DNA from: Pleodorina starrii
Lineage: Eukaryota; Chlorophyta; Chlorophyceae; Chlamydomonadales; Volvocaceae
Length of the DNA: 64,000 bases
Reading direction: 5' to 3'
Assembly: GCA_030267565.1 (NCBI GenBank)
Contig: BRXU01000085.1
Coordinates: 1-64,000, forward strand
The position numbers were made by a program, and so were the translations under genes. This document shows, in pieces, positions 32,613 to 41,600 of the stretch; positions within the stretch are counted from its first letter, which is position 1; every line of letters starts with the position of its first letter. The notes under the pieces were generated by a model, which ran no database searches, was not told where the DNA came from, and saw only the letters and a program-made list of their open reading frames with translations.

Positions 32613-32621
32613 TCTAGGGCA
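32613..32621. repeat. Target-site duplication, plus-strand retrotransposon (5' side)
   Basis: The satellite sequence tctagggca precedes the element and is repeated at 44064-44072 directly after the (TTA)n tail. Joining the flanks at one copy restores a monomer of a variant type seen elsewhere (the ttattcgtatggcag type of about 6510 and 8716). Confidence 0.85.
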
Positions 32622-33073
32622 GGACAATACCAGCAGCTGACCTCGACATACAGCTGACCAGGTTTGATTCAAACGCGTAAGTGCGAGCTCCCGGCCACGC
32701 GCGCGCATCAACTGGCGTTTGCAAATGCTTTGTCTGTTGATGCTAACCGTGTTTCTCTTGGGCGCCGAGGCCTGCCTCCTGGCTGAAGTTGGGGCGAGGG
32801 AAGAGTTCTGGCCGGACTATCGGGCCGGCCGTCTCATTGGCCCTCTGCCCCTTGGACTTCAGACCGTGGGAGATAAAGCAGAGCTACGACCGGTCAGCCT
32901 TGAAAAATGGCTAAATGAACAGGGAGACGCCCTACGCCGGGTCAATGGACGAACCAAACTGACGCCCGCTGGAAGCTGGACGAACGTATTGTGCTGTAAT
33001 GAAACGCATCTCAGCAGACTAACAGCTACGACCACAGAGCCAATCCAACCAGCCCAGCCCTCCTACACAAGTA
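32622..33073 (+). other. 5' leader of retrotransposon copy 2
   Basis: The sequence lies between the TSD and the first ATG of the long frame. It is absent from copy 1 and is not satellite except for 33047-33069. No promoter element could be recognised with confidence. A 141-codon open frame (32719-33144) begins here and overlaps the polyprotein frame. The leader may be the native 5' untranslated region, or foreign sequence joined during insertion. Confidence 0.6.
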
Positions 33074-33144
33074 ATGGAAGAGCGCAATCATGGCCCGAGA
33101 CGCTGGCCTCCGAAGCCTGCGCGCAACGAGACGGACAACATTAA
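32719..33144 (+). CDS. Small open frame in the leader with a signal-like hydrophobic start (doubtful)
   Basis: This is a 141-codon frame. Its first ~20 residues are hydrophobic (MQMLCLLMLTVFLLGAEACL), resembling a signal peptide or membrane anchor. The remainder is polar and shows no domain I recognise. It overlaps the start of the polyprotein frame by 71 bp in another frame and reads through the 23-bp satellite fragment, so its last part cannot be conserved coding sequence of an ordinary host gene. It could be an upstream frame of the retrotransposon, the 5' part of a host transcript captured at insertion, or chance. Confidence 0.3.
   Translation: MQMLCLLMLTVFLLGAEACLLAEVGAREEFWPDYRAGRLIGPLPLGLQTVGDKAELRPVSLEKWLNEQGDALRRVNGRTKLTPAGSWTNVLCCNETHLSRLTATTTEPIQPAQPSYTSNGRAQSWPETLASEACAQRDGQH
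33047..33069 (+). repeat. 23-bp satellite fragment embedded in the retrotransposon leader
   Basis: The 23 bases match the satellite monomer exactly from gaa|accagcccag through cctacaca, and sequence on both sides is unrelated to the satellite. A chance match of this length is very unlikely. The fragment contains the same cagcccagccct at which copy 1 inserted. Confidence 0.85.
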
Positions 33145-36100
33145 GTGCAAATGGAATAGTCCGCACCCATTGCAGCCCCGAAAAACCATCCGACAGAAGC
33201 CCGCCCTAGCGAAACATACGCAACGTGCTGGCACACTTAGTCGTGCTACCAAAACAGCATTCTTTGAATCTACAAATAAAGATGCCCTACAAAACAACAG
33301 TGCCCCACTGAGAAGAGCTGCAACACTCGGTGAACGACCTGAATGGGACTGGAACGCGGACGGATCGCCCTCGCCACGAACCTACCGGCTATGTGGAGGC
33401 TCCTGGAATGTTATACAGAACGAAGAATGCAGCAGCTGCCAATGGAGGAAGCCGAACCTAATAGTCCGCCCGCCATGGGCCTCTGGGTCCCGCAAGCCAC
33501 CATGGTCACCGGATAAAGCACAGCCTAATATGTGTGAGCCTCGACAAGATTCGATAATGCCAATGCAATGGCAAAACCCCCGCAATGCGAGGAAACTCCG
33601 GGAAAAGCAGTACATCAGTGAGCGGACGCCAGCAACTACCCACAGCAGACTATGCGAAACCTCTGTCTCAATATGCGACGCATTTTCCACAAAGCAACGG
33701 CAAGCAAGAATGCTAAAACCTGCTTGGGAGCACCTGTACGGAACCCAGCCCGGACAGGCTTATAAACCGGCCGAGAACACAACACACCCTCTCCCATCGC
33801 CGCACCACGAGGCACTCAGCACCATGGCTCACTTTGTACCCCCGCACCTGGTCGGTCGCTGCACCATCGGTGATGAATACGGCGTCGTGGCGGTTCAGTC
33901 GCGCGCTCTCCCACAAAACCGACTTGAAGGGCTGAAGAGGCACGGCACCCTCTCAACCGGGGCTGCGAACGCCATTGAGTCGAGCGCCTTGAGGACCAAC
34001 CGAGGCACATGCGCCGCGAGCGACGCACAGCCCTTCGGTAGCCGCGAACCCACCCCACACAGCGTGAGAGGCCGGGAGCGACGGAACCCGAACGCCGTAG
34101 TCAGGACCAGCCTCTGGCTGCTGCGCCAGACGGGCATGACCCTGCTCCACTGGCTTCAGTTTGCAATGATGGCATACATACACTTTCATATCCTGCTGTA
34201 TCGTTACATGGTACTGGCGCCCCTGGCCGTCGCCCTTGCCCTTTACTGTGCACGCACAGCCGCTCTGATCACCAAACACCTCGCACACAGACTTTTGGCG
34301 GCGACACGACTAACCATGCAAGCCAACAGAACGCGACGAATACATGCCGAATGGACTCGAGTCGCCCATACAATACTACTCATGCCCCTCGCATTCACCC
34401 CAACCGCCCTAACCCTCGCCCTACAACCCCTGAACGACGTCGTTCACTATCTGATCTCTGCATTCCTCCTGATCTGGGCGGGACGCCTGATCCTCGTAAC
34501 ACTCGCCCTACCCCGAGGTGCCGCCCTGCTCCGCACCGTACGACATGCCATACACACCTTACACGTCGGCGCCCGCCAAATATGGAACGCACCCGGACAC
34601 CTTGCACATCAGCTGGCATTCCTCACCATGCTCACCCTGATCTGCTGGCAACTGATCACAGGGGACATCATTGCACTATACCTCGCAGCCGGCATCCTCC
34701 TCATCTCAAGAATTATGCAGGCCACACCACCATTAGCACGCCTCGTGCACGGTCATGTTTGTGCCTGTGCTCTCGCCGGTCTGCTCACACACGTCCCAAA
34801 CACGAGCCAAGGCACGGTTGCACCCCTCGCAACGGCGCTCGCTCTGCTAGTCTTGGACATCCCGGAAGCGACCCGCCGCAACCGACAACAACATGAGCCC
34901 CAATACGGAGGGCCCGACGAGATCACGACCCGACACGCTGCAACACCTGCCCACACGACCGGCACAAACAACGCGCCGCGACGCCCCGAGGACGTCCCCT
35001 GGCCGCCACCGGGACACCCGCCCGAACAGGAAACCCCCACCTACCACGAAAAGCAACAAGCGCAGATGTGCATGATTCACGCCATTAACAACCTGCTCGG
35101 GGGCCCGTACATCGACCCACCCCACGTACTAAGCTACTGTCGTACCATGACAACACACATGCAGCAGCAAGGCCTCCATGCAGCGGCCGCCATCTGGAAG
35201 CACGCGCACAACCCCAGCACGGGCCACTTCTCCACCATAGTGCTGAACCACTACATACGTCACAACGTACGGATCCGCGACGCCAGCGGCAACACACTCC
35301 GCGACACACACATCGCATCAGTGAGCACCGAGCTTCCGATCCGCAAAGGGGACCCGCTCGACACCCTCTGGGCACAACTCCCCTCTCACGCCCAACACTG
35401 GGGTTTCATAGTGCATCTCGAAGGCCATGCCGTCGCGGTCCGAAGGCAACACACGCATTGGTTCATCATTGACTCGCAATCGCCGCGCCCTTCACGGCTG
35501 ACAACCAATTGGCCCCTCGCTCACGGCACTATCTACTGCCTCCAACACCGGAGCAACAGCGCCCCATGTCAAACACATGTCGACCTCCGGAATGTCACGC
35601 CACCTGAGCAATGGACCGCAACCCTGACGACCAACACACAGAACGGACCCGCCGCCACCACCACGGACACGACGGAACAGCACCAGACTGGCCACGACGA
35701 CACACGCACACCACCGGAACCCACCCCCACCGAAGCGCTCCCCTCGCCCTCCCACGAGGGGAGAGCGACTGCAGAGCACGAGGCACCCCGGTACACCGCC
35801 GCCAGCTCAGACCCCACCCCGATGGAGGAAGATGACGCGGGCTCCCCCGAAACCGAAGCACACATGCAACCGACGGAACCCGGAAGCCCCGAGGGCCCCC
35901 CGGCACATACCCCTGCCGACCCCAGCCCCATGGACACTGACGACGCAGAACTGGATGCGGAAATCCCGCAGCCTCCGCCGGATGCCAGCGACGCCGCGGG
36001 CGCCCCGCGGCCCGCGCAGCAAGACGTCCCTAGGCCCCGTAGAGCAACCGCGAATGCTCCTGAAGCGCGCCACGCCGACACGGGACGGGCCACCAGGCGC

Positions 36101-38626
36101 GCCCCCACTCCAGAGGCCGCGGCACCTGCACGCACCAGCAGAAAGCGGACCAGAAGGCAAGTAGGGCCCGCGCCCGCAACCCACACCATCACATATCACC
36201 TGCTCCGCATGCAAGGACTCCCCATCCGACAGGGCCATAACCGCACGGCCGCCGACGCACCGGACGGAGCCGAGACAACCGAGACACCGCAACACAGCCC
36301 ACCGAACCCGGCCCCCGACCCGGTACGGCTGGCGGCGCACGGCACGACGCGCCCCACTCCGGAACGGGATGCAGCACGTCCACGCCCACGCAAGCGCCCA
36401 GCGGAAAGCTCCCCCCCTCCGCAGTCCCGCCCTAAACCAAAAACAGGACCTCAGCAACAACACATGACGAAATACGCCCACCCCAAAAAGCCAAAGACGG
36501 ACACCCCCGCCGCACCTGCCAAGGCGCCAGCGCAGACCGCCAGCGAGCCACCCCCGGCCGCACCCGGAGCACCACCGACCGGCTATCTCAAACTCGTTAC
36601 GATGAACACGCGAGGCCTGCAAGGGCACCGCGAGGGTATTTTGCGCCTAGTCGACGACCACAAGCCAGATGTGCTGGTGCTCACCGAAACCAAGCTAAGC
36701 GCTCATCATCGGCGCGCTATTGCAAGCATGAAGCAAAGCATGCAGCCCTATCAGACCTACCTGAGCAACCGCCCGCATGTCGCCGACCGCGCCAATCGGG
36801 AAGCAGGCGTCCTGATCGGAGTGGCGGAGCGCTTCAGTAGACAGGGCAGCGCCACCGCAGAACCTATACCCACTGAACTGGAAGGGTACATAGGGCATGT
36901 GCGTATAGCCCCCCCAGCCAGCTCCGCCCTCCACATCATAGGGGTGTACTGCCCATCCGACTCCACCGCACGGCAGAGAATATACGAATATGGTCGAGCG
37001 GCCTCGGCGCACGCCAAAGCGAAGGGTGAACACCTGGTCATGGCGGGCGACTGGAACGCCGTGCTCAAAGCGAGTGACCGGTCGACAGGCATCTGCAACT
37101 CGGACGACAGGGCACACAGATGCTTCTCAACGGACAGCGACCTACGACCAGTAGACACCAGGCGACGAGAATACACCTACACGCAGACGCAACTCGGACT
37201 CGACACCCACCTGAGCCGCATCGACGACGTCCTCCTTGCTCCCCAAACCACCGCCGCTGTGGCCAAGGAGGGCAATGCATACGAACAAGTGTACGATTGT
37301 GGAGGCAACTTCGACCACCGACCGCTGTGTACCCTCCTTCCCCTAGCGGGACTCCGCCTCCTCCCTGCCCCCGCTGCCCAGCCCCCCACAGACCTGAACC
37401 CCAGCTCATGGAGCCGCATCCAGCTGCCCATCCTCAAAGAAAGCAAAGGCAAAGCACGCATGGAGATGGAGGCGACACTCACGGGCGCAATTACCCACCT
37501 GCTGGACGCTCTCCGCCCCGCGCACGAGACCATAACAGCCGCCTCCACCCAAATGGAGCGCGCCGCGGGCAAGGACCAGGCGCGGATGATCCTTGGCCAC
37601 CTGCGCAATCACGAGGCCGTGCAAGCCACGAATGTCACTTCCCTAAGCCAAGAGCTTGGGACGCTCATGCTGCAATGCCTCGGCATCCTCGAAAGTCACT
37701 GCCAACAAAAACCCCCCCGCTCAGGGAGACTGCACGCGCGACGGGGCATTGGCAGGCGCCTGACCCGTTTACATGATGAACACAAAGCACTGAAACGCGA
37801 CCTCACGCAAGCACTGCACCCGCCGGGGGCCCCCCCCAACCTGACGAAAGCGACCCAACAACCCCCATCACGGCACCCCCAGGAGGCAACGCCGGTCCCG
37901 AAAGACACAGATCAGACCCCCGACCCACCTGAAACTGGTACCACCCGCCAAACACAAGGCCAGGGGGACCCATGTGACAACCTTGAAACCCGCGACCTGC
38001 GCACCGCGATCCGGAGCAAGGGGGACGAAATCAGAAAGGTGGTTAATGAGACGCGCAAACTGCACATGCGCAGAGCAAGCAGGCGGCTCCAACGCCTTCT
38101 CACAAAGAAGCCAAAGCAGGCGCACAGGCAAATCCTGGAGCCTGACGATCAACCGCGAGGTATCGCGGCTATACGCCACCCCGAGGACGGGCACCTGTGC
38201 ACGGATTCCGAAGGCATTCTCGACGCGCTACACACACACTTCGCCCTCCTAGCCAAGCCAGTCTCCGGTCCCCGCACAGGCAAATACCTCCCAGGCGAGG
38301 CCCCACGCAATTACCCCTGGGAAGAGGCTGGGGCCCCTGACCCACTCAGACAAGGCCTTGCACGCTGGGACGGTGCGCCCCCGTCCCTCCTCCCCGGAAT
38401 CCTCGACCCATGCAACTTTCGCACCTGCCTAGGCCACCTCGCCCGCAACAAAGCCCCCGGGCCGGACGGCCTGCCCAATGAACTCCTCCAAACCCTTCCA
38501 GACGACCTCCAGACCGCAATACACCACCTGATCACCGTAATGTGGGTCAAAGCCGAAATCCCCCCCCCACTGGACACAATCCGACACGGTCCTCATCCCC
38601 AAGAAAGGAGACCCACTTCTTATTAA
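33074..38626 (+). CDS. Retrotransposon polyprotein, N-terminal part (membrane-Josephin-APE-RT start), copy 2
   Basis: The frame has 1850 codons from the first ATG. An initiation codon further in is possible because residues 1-340 have no recognised domain. Residues about 348-595 contain several long hydrophobic segments suggesting multiple membrane spans. The Josephin-like protease follows at 655-830 (Cys666, His785, Asp800). A Pro/Thr/Ala-rich linker covers 830-1170. The APE endonuclease is at 1171-1423 (MNTRG with Asn1178, DHRPL with His1415). RT block 0 (NKAPGPDG) appears near 1790. The frame then runs into a nine-C run at 38560-38568, one C more than copy 1, and ends after 19 missense residues. 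RT blocks 1 onward are therefore in the next frame. The extra C could be a real mutation or a homopolymer sequencing error. Confidence 0.9.
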   Translation: MEERNHGPRRWPPKPARNETDNIKCKWNSPHPLQPRKTIRQKPALAKHTQRAGTLSRATKTAFFESTNKDALQNNSAPLRRAATLGERPEWDWNADGSPSPRTYRLCGGSWNVIQNEECSSCQWRKPNLIVRPPWASGSRKPPWSPDKAQPNMCEPRQDSIMPMQWQNPRNARKLREKQYISERTPATTHSRLCETSVSICDAFSTKQRQARMLKPAWEHLYGTQPGQAYKPAENTTHPLPSPHHEALSTMAHFVPPHLVGRCTIGDEYGVVAVQSRALPQNRLEGLKRHGTLSTGAANAIESSALRTNRGTCAASDAQPFGSREPTPHSVRGRERRNPNAVVRTSLWLLRQTGMTLLHWLQFAMMAYIHFHILLYRYMVLAPLAVALALYCARTAALITKHLAHRLLAATRLTMQANRTRRIHAEWTRVAHTILLMPLAFTPTALTLALQPLNDVVHYLISAFLLIWAGRLILVTLALPRGAALLRTVRHAIHTLHVGARQIWNAPGHLAHQLAFLTMLTLICWQLITGDIIALYLAAGILLISRIMQATPPLARLVHGHVCACALAGLLTHVPNTSQGTVAPLATALALLVLDIPEATRRNRQQHEPQYGGPDEITTRHAATPAHTTGTNNAPRRPEDVPWPPPGHPPEQETPTYHEKQQAQMCMIHAINNLLGGPYIDPPHVLSYCRTMTTHMQQQGLHAAAAIWKHAHNPSTGHFSTIVLNHYIRHNVRIRDASGNTLRDTHIASVSTELPIRKGDPLDTLWAQLPSHAQHWGFIVHLEGHAVAVRRQHTHWFIIDSQSPRPSRLTTNWPLAHGTIYCLQHRSNSAPCQTHVDLRNVTPPEQWTATLTTNTQNGPAATTTDTTEQHQTGHDDTRTPPEPTPTEALPSPSHEGRATAEHEAPRYTAASSDPTPMEEDDAGSPETEAHMQPTEPGSPEGPPAHTPADPSPMDTDDAELDAEIPQPPPDASDAAGAPRPAQQDVPRPRRATANAPEARHADTGRATRRAPTPEAAAPARTSRKRTRRQVGPAPATHTITYHLLRMQGLPIRQGHNRTAADAPDGAETTETPQHSPPNPAPDPVRLAAHGTTRPTPERDAARPRPRKRPAESSPPPQSRPKPKTGPQQQHMTKYAHPKKPKTDTPAAPAKAPAQTASEPPPAAPGAPPTGYLKLVTMNTRGLQGHREGILRLVDDHKPDVLVLTETKLSAHHRRAIASMKQSMQPYQTYLSNRPHVADRANREAGVLIGVAERFSRQGSATAEPIPTELEGYIGHVRIAPPASSALHIIGVYCPSDSTARQRIYEYGRAASAHAKAKGEHLVMAGDWNAVLKASDRSTGICNSDDRAHRCFSTDSDLRPVDTRRREYTYTQTQLGLDTHLSRIDDVLLAPQTTAAVAKEGNAYEQVYDCGGNFDHRPLCTLLPLAGLRLLPAPAAQPPTDLNPSSWSRIQLPILKESKGKARMEMEATLTGAITHLLDALRPAHETITAASTQMERAAGKDQARMILGHLRNHEAVQATNVTSLSQELGTLMLQCLGILESHCQQKPPRSGRLHARRGIGRRLTRLHDEHKALKRDLTQALHPPGAPPNLTKATQQPPSRHPQEATPVPKDTDQTPDPPETGTTRQTQGQGDPCDNLETRDLRTAIRSKGDEIRKVVNETRKLHMRRASRRLQRLLTKKPKQAHRQILEPDDQPRGIAAIRHPEDGHLCTDSEGILDALHTHFALLAKPVSGPRTGKYLPGEAPRNYPWEEAGAPDPLRQGLARWDGAPPSLLPGILDPCNFRTCLGHLARNKAPGPDGLPNELLQTLPDDLQTAIHHLITVMWVKAEIPPPLDTIRHGPHPQERRPTSY
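34117..34860 (+). other. Multi-pass transmembrane region of the polyprotein
   Basis: Hydrophobic stretches lie at residues about 355-400 (LLHWLQFAMMAY..., YMVLAPLAVALALYC), 430-450 (TILLMPLAFTPTALTLAL), 455-480 (YLISAFLLIWAG...), 514-548 (LAFLTMLTLICW..., LYLAAGILLIS) and 556-595 (CACALAGLL..., LATALALLVLD). Several are long enough to span a membrane. Copy 1 retains the last part at about 28673-28942, with many substitutions that keep it hydrophobic. An integral membrane region is not usual in non-LTR polyproteins. Its role is unknown. Confidence 0.7.
38560..38568 (+). other. Frameshift site: nine-C run in the reverse transcriptase, copy 2
   Basis: Copy 1 has eight C at the same place and keeps one frame (AEIPPHWTQS). 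Copy 2 has nine and reads AEIPPPLDTI before a stop at 38626. The break falls between RT blocks 0 and 1. Confidence 0.93.
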
Positions 38627-41600
38627 GAACAAACGCCCGATCGCCCTGGCCAACACCCTCTACAAGCTGTACACCAGCCACATCACGCTAAACATCGTAA
38701 CTTACAGCGAGCAAGCACACATCTTTACCGAGGCCCAGGAAGGGTACCTCCGGCAGCGCAACACAGAACGGCAAATCCAGAACGTGCTGCACGCTATCGA
38801 AGACGCGGGCCTTACCGGGCGCGACCTGTTCCTCCTTTATATTGATTTCACATCCGTGTTCAACACCATCGATCATGATAAACTGCTTATGATCATGTAC
38901 GACCTGGGCTATCCAGATGACCTCATCGAGGTGTTTGCGAACCTGTACTCGCACGCCGCGACACGCATACGAACCGAGCACGGATGCACTGCGAACATTG
39001 CGATCGAGCGCGGAACGATCCAGGGAGACACGCTGTCACCCGTCCTGTTCATTATCTACATGGAACCCCTCCTACGATGGCTGCACAGCGGCGGCAGGGG
39101 GTACCGATATGGCTGCCTCCGGGCGGAAGAAAACGATCGCCATCACTTCAGCTCGGGGGCATTCGCTGACGACCTAGTTATCCTTACGAACGCGGTATCG
39201 GATCTGCGGCTCCAATGCTCAAAAATTGAACGGTATGCGAGGTGGGGGGCCCTCAAGGTCAACGTGAGCAAGTGCCAGATACAAGGCATTCTCCATGGCC
39301 GCGCGCGCTCGGACAAGGATCTGAGCAGAGGCCCCGGCACACAAAAATACCAGACCGCCCTGGAACGCCTTCTGAAAAACCAAATTCGAATAGACGACAC
39401 GCCTATCCCGTACGCACCCCCCACGCAGCCGTACAAGTATCTGGGGGTACACATTACCCCCACGCTAGACTGGGCAGAACAAGTGGCCTGTGTGCGCGCC
39501 GAAGTTGACAGACGAGGACGGGGCATTCAGAGCTCCCTCGCGACCCCCGACCAACGCATCAACATGATCAGAACCCTCATACACCCCTTCGTGGCGTACA
39601 GCCTGCCCACCATGGCGTACACCCCACTAGACATTGCCAGTTTCGATGCGCAAATCGCGGGCATAGCCAAACGCAGCTACGGACTCAAGATGGGCTTCCC
39701 CACCCGCGCCATTCTCAACCCGACCGCGAGGCTCGGCCTGGGGGTTGGCACCGTACGCACCTTATACGCCGTCCGGGCGGCAAAGACCCTCGTCCTCTCC
39801 CTCAATGATGACGGCCGTCTCGGAGCGGTGACCAGAGCTCTCCTCCACCTGCAAAGTCGATACATGGGCACCGTACCGGCACATGAACTCAAACGGGAAT
39901 GCAAATTCTACACCACACTGAAACAGCTCGCTCTCGTGAGGGAGGCGGGGATTGAACTCACGGACAAAGGGACAGCATACGAAACGACAATGAGCAGCCT
40001 CGCCCACCTGATCGGATCTCTCAACCCAGCGGCCGAACCCAAGGCGCTTGCGCTCCTCTTCCGATGCGTACAACCTCTGCTTGAGCTGGGTCTCGACCTC
40101 CGGGCCCTGAGGGATCAGAACACGGGCACGCACATCATCACCACCGATCAGCTGCAACTAATCGGAGGCCGGAACGTGGGATCGCGCCATAGGATAGCCC
40201 TGAACCAGCTCAGCCTCGCCATGAATGCTGACCCCAGCGTGCGGGCTCGGGCACCCAGATACCGCGGATCCACATCTCTACCCCCCGAGCTGCGGCTCAT
40301 TCCAGACAACCCCGGCCTGACCGGCCTAACCGACGAAACGGCTGGACCCAAACCCATACCGTACGGACGCATAACAAAGTACCTCGCCCCAAAGCCCCGT
40401 GACCCGGTCGAAGCCATGCAAACCGCACTCGCCGACACAGCCCCCACACCCCCAGGCGTGATAATCGCCAACGAGGCGACCCAACCGACGCCGCCCGGGG
40501 GCGCGACGGCAGATCCCACCACACGACGCTCGACGCCTAGATGTCACGCCCGGCAACACCAGCCACGGCGGCTAACCGACCGTGACCGCCTCAAAGCATA
40601 CCTTTTGCGTCAAAACCTCAAGCCGGCAACGGGCATCGTGGACACCGACGCCATCGGCTGGAACCCCCGACACACCCCACTCACCATCCAACATTGCGAA
40701 GAGCTCCTACGCCACCCGCACCACAAGGGCCTGCTAACCAGGGTCGGCTCCGCCGAACGGCTCCTCCAGATGCTGCTGGGCGAGGAACCATGGCCTGCGG
40801 AGGTCCCGGCGCGGTATGGAATCAGTATCACGCAATTCCTCTTCGGAGACCAAGAAAGGGTGGCGTGCATCAACGCAGAAATACGTAAACGGGTCGCCGT
40901 CGACAAACCGACCCCAAAGAGGCAGCGCACAATCCACCCACCGAGCCAAGGCACCCACCGCACCTACTACCTGGTCGACTGGGAACGCACGGCAGTAACC
41001 AAAGGAGCCCTCGCCCTCTACGCTGCCAACGGATACCACCCCCAGGCGGTACACCCCCATGCGCCTCCCAACGGCACACCACCGCAGGTGGGCCTAGTCG
41101 AAGTGGACTGGGAGCCCACTACAGACGAGGGCACGCGTCTGGCCCAACAAGATAACTGGATCGAACTGCTCAATGCATTCCGGGATCGACGCGCTCAGGA
41201 AGCCGGACATGACCCGGGGCGCGCGGCGGAGACACGCGACAAGCACCTGACGGAAAGGCAACAACAAGGTCGATGGGAAACCGAATGCCTAAACACGACC
41301 CGAGGGCAGCGCCTTCTCAGACAGTTTGTCGAAATCAACGTCCAACCGGGCAACCCGGACAAGGACATCTACCCCACTGGGCGTTACACTATCCAAATCG
41401 GCAAACACAACGGCCCCCTCTGCGGAACACCCTGGGAGGGTGACTGGGACATACCTGAAGGACTGCAGACCATCGGACTGGCCCTCGTCTACGGCCCACA
41501 AGGTAACTGTGTAGGCCAAATCTCCGTCTGTCGGCTCCGCAGCCTGTGGTACAGGTACCAAGACGCGCAGCAGAACCGCCCGGAAGACCATGCCCGACTC

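Larger units (their letters stand above)
28967..32621. repeat. 179-bp satellite array, block 3, between the two retrotransposons
   Basis: About 20 monomers lie between the facing 5' ends of the two elements. Variants are shared with block 2 around 13549-17665, including taggcccgtag, acagtacc, gaactctactcg and gatcagaggctgcg. This block is unusually rich in length variants. The 44-bp deletion giving a 135-bp monomer occurs at 30526, 30840, 31691 and 32182. The 2-bp deletion giving a 177-bp monomer occurs at about 31797 and 32287. The last monomer also lacks 9 bp at 32560/32561. No gene is seen. Confidence 0.96.

Noticed and set aside
33400..33480. Possible zinc finger in the polyprotein N-terminus (Cys-rich stretch near LCGGSW...CSSC)
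   Set aside because: Only three suitably spaced cysteines are present and the rest of a known finger pattern is missing.
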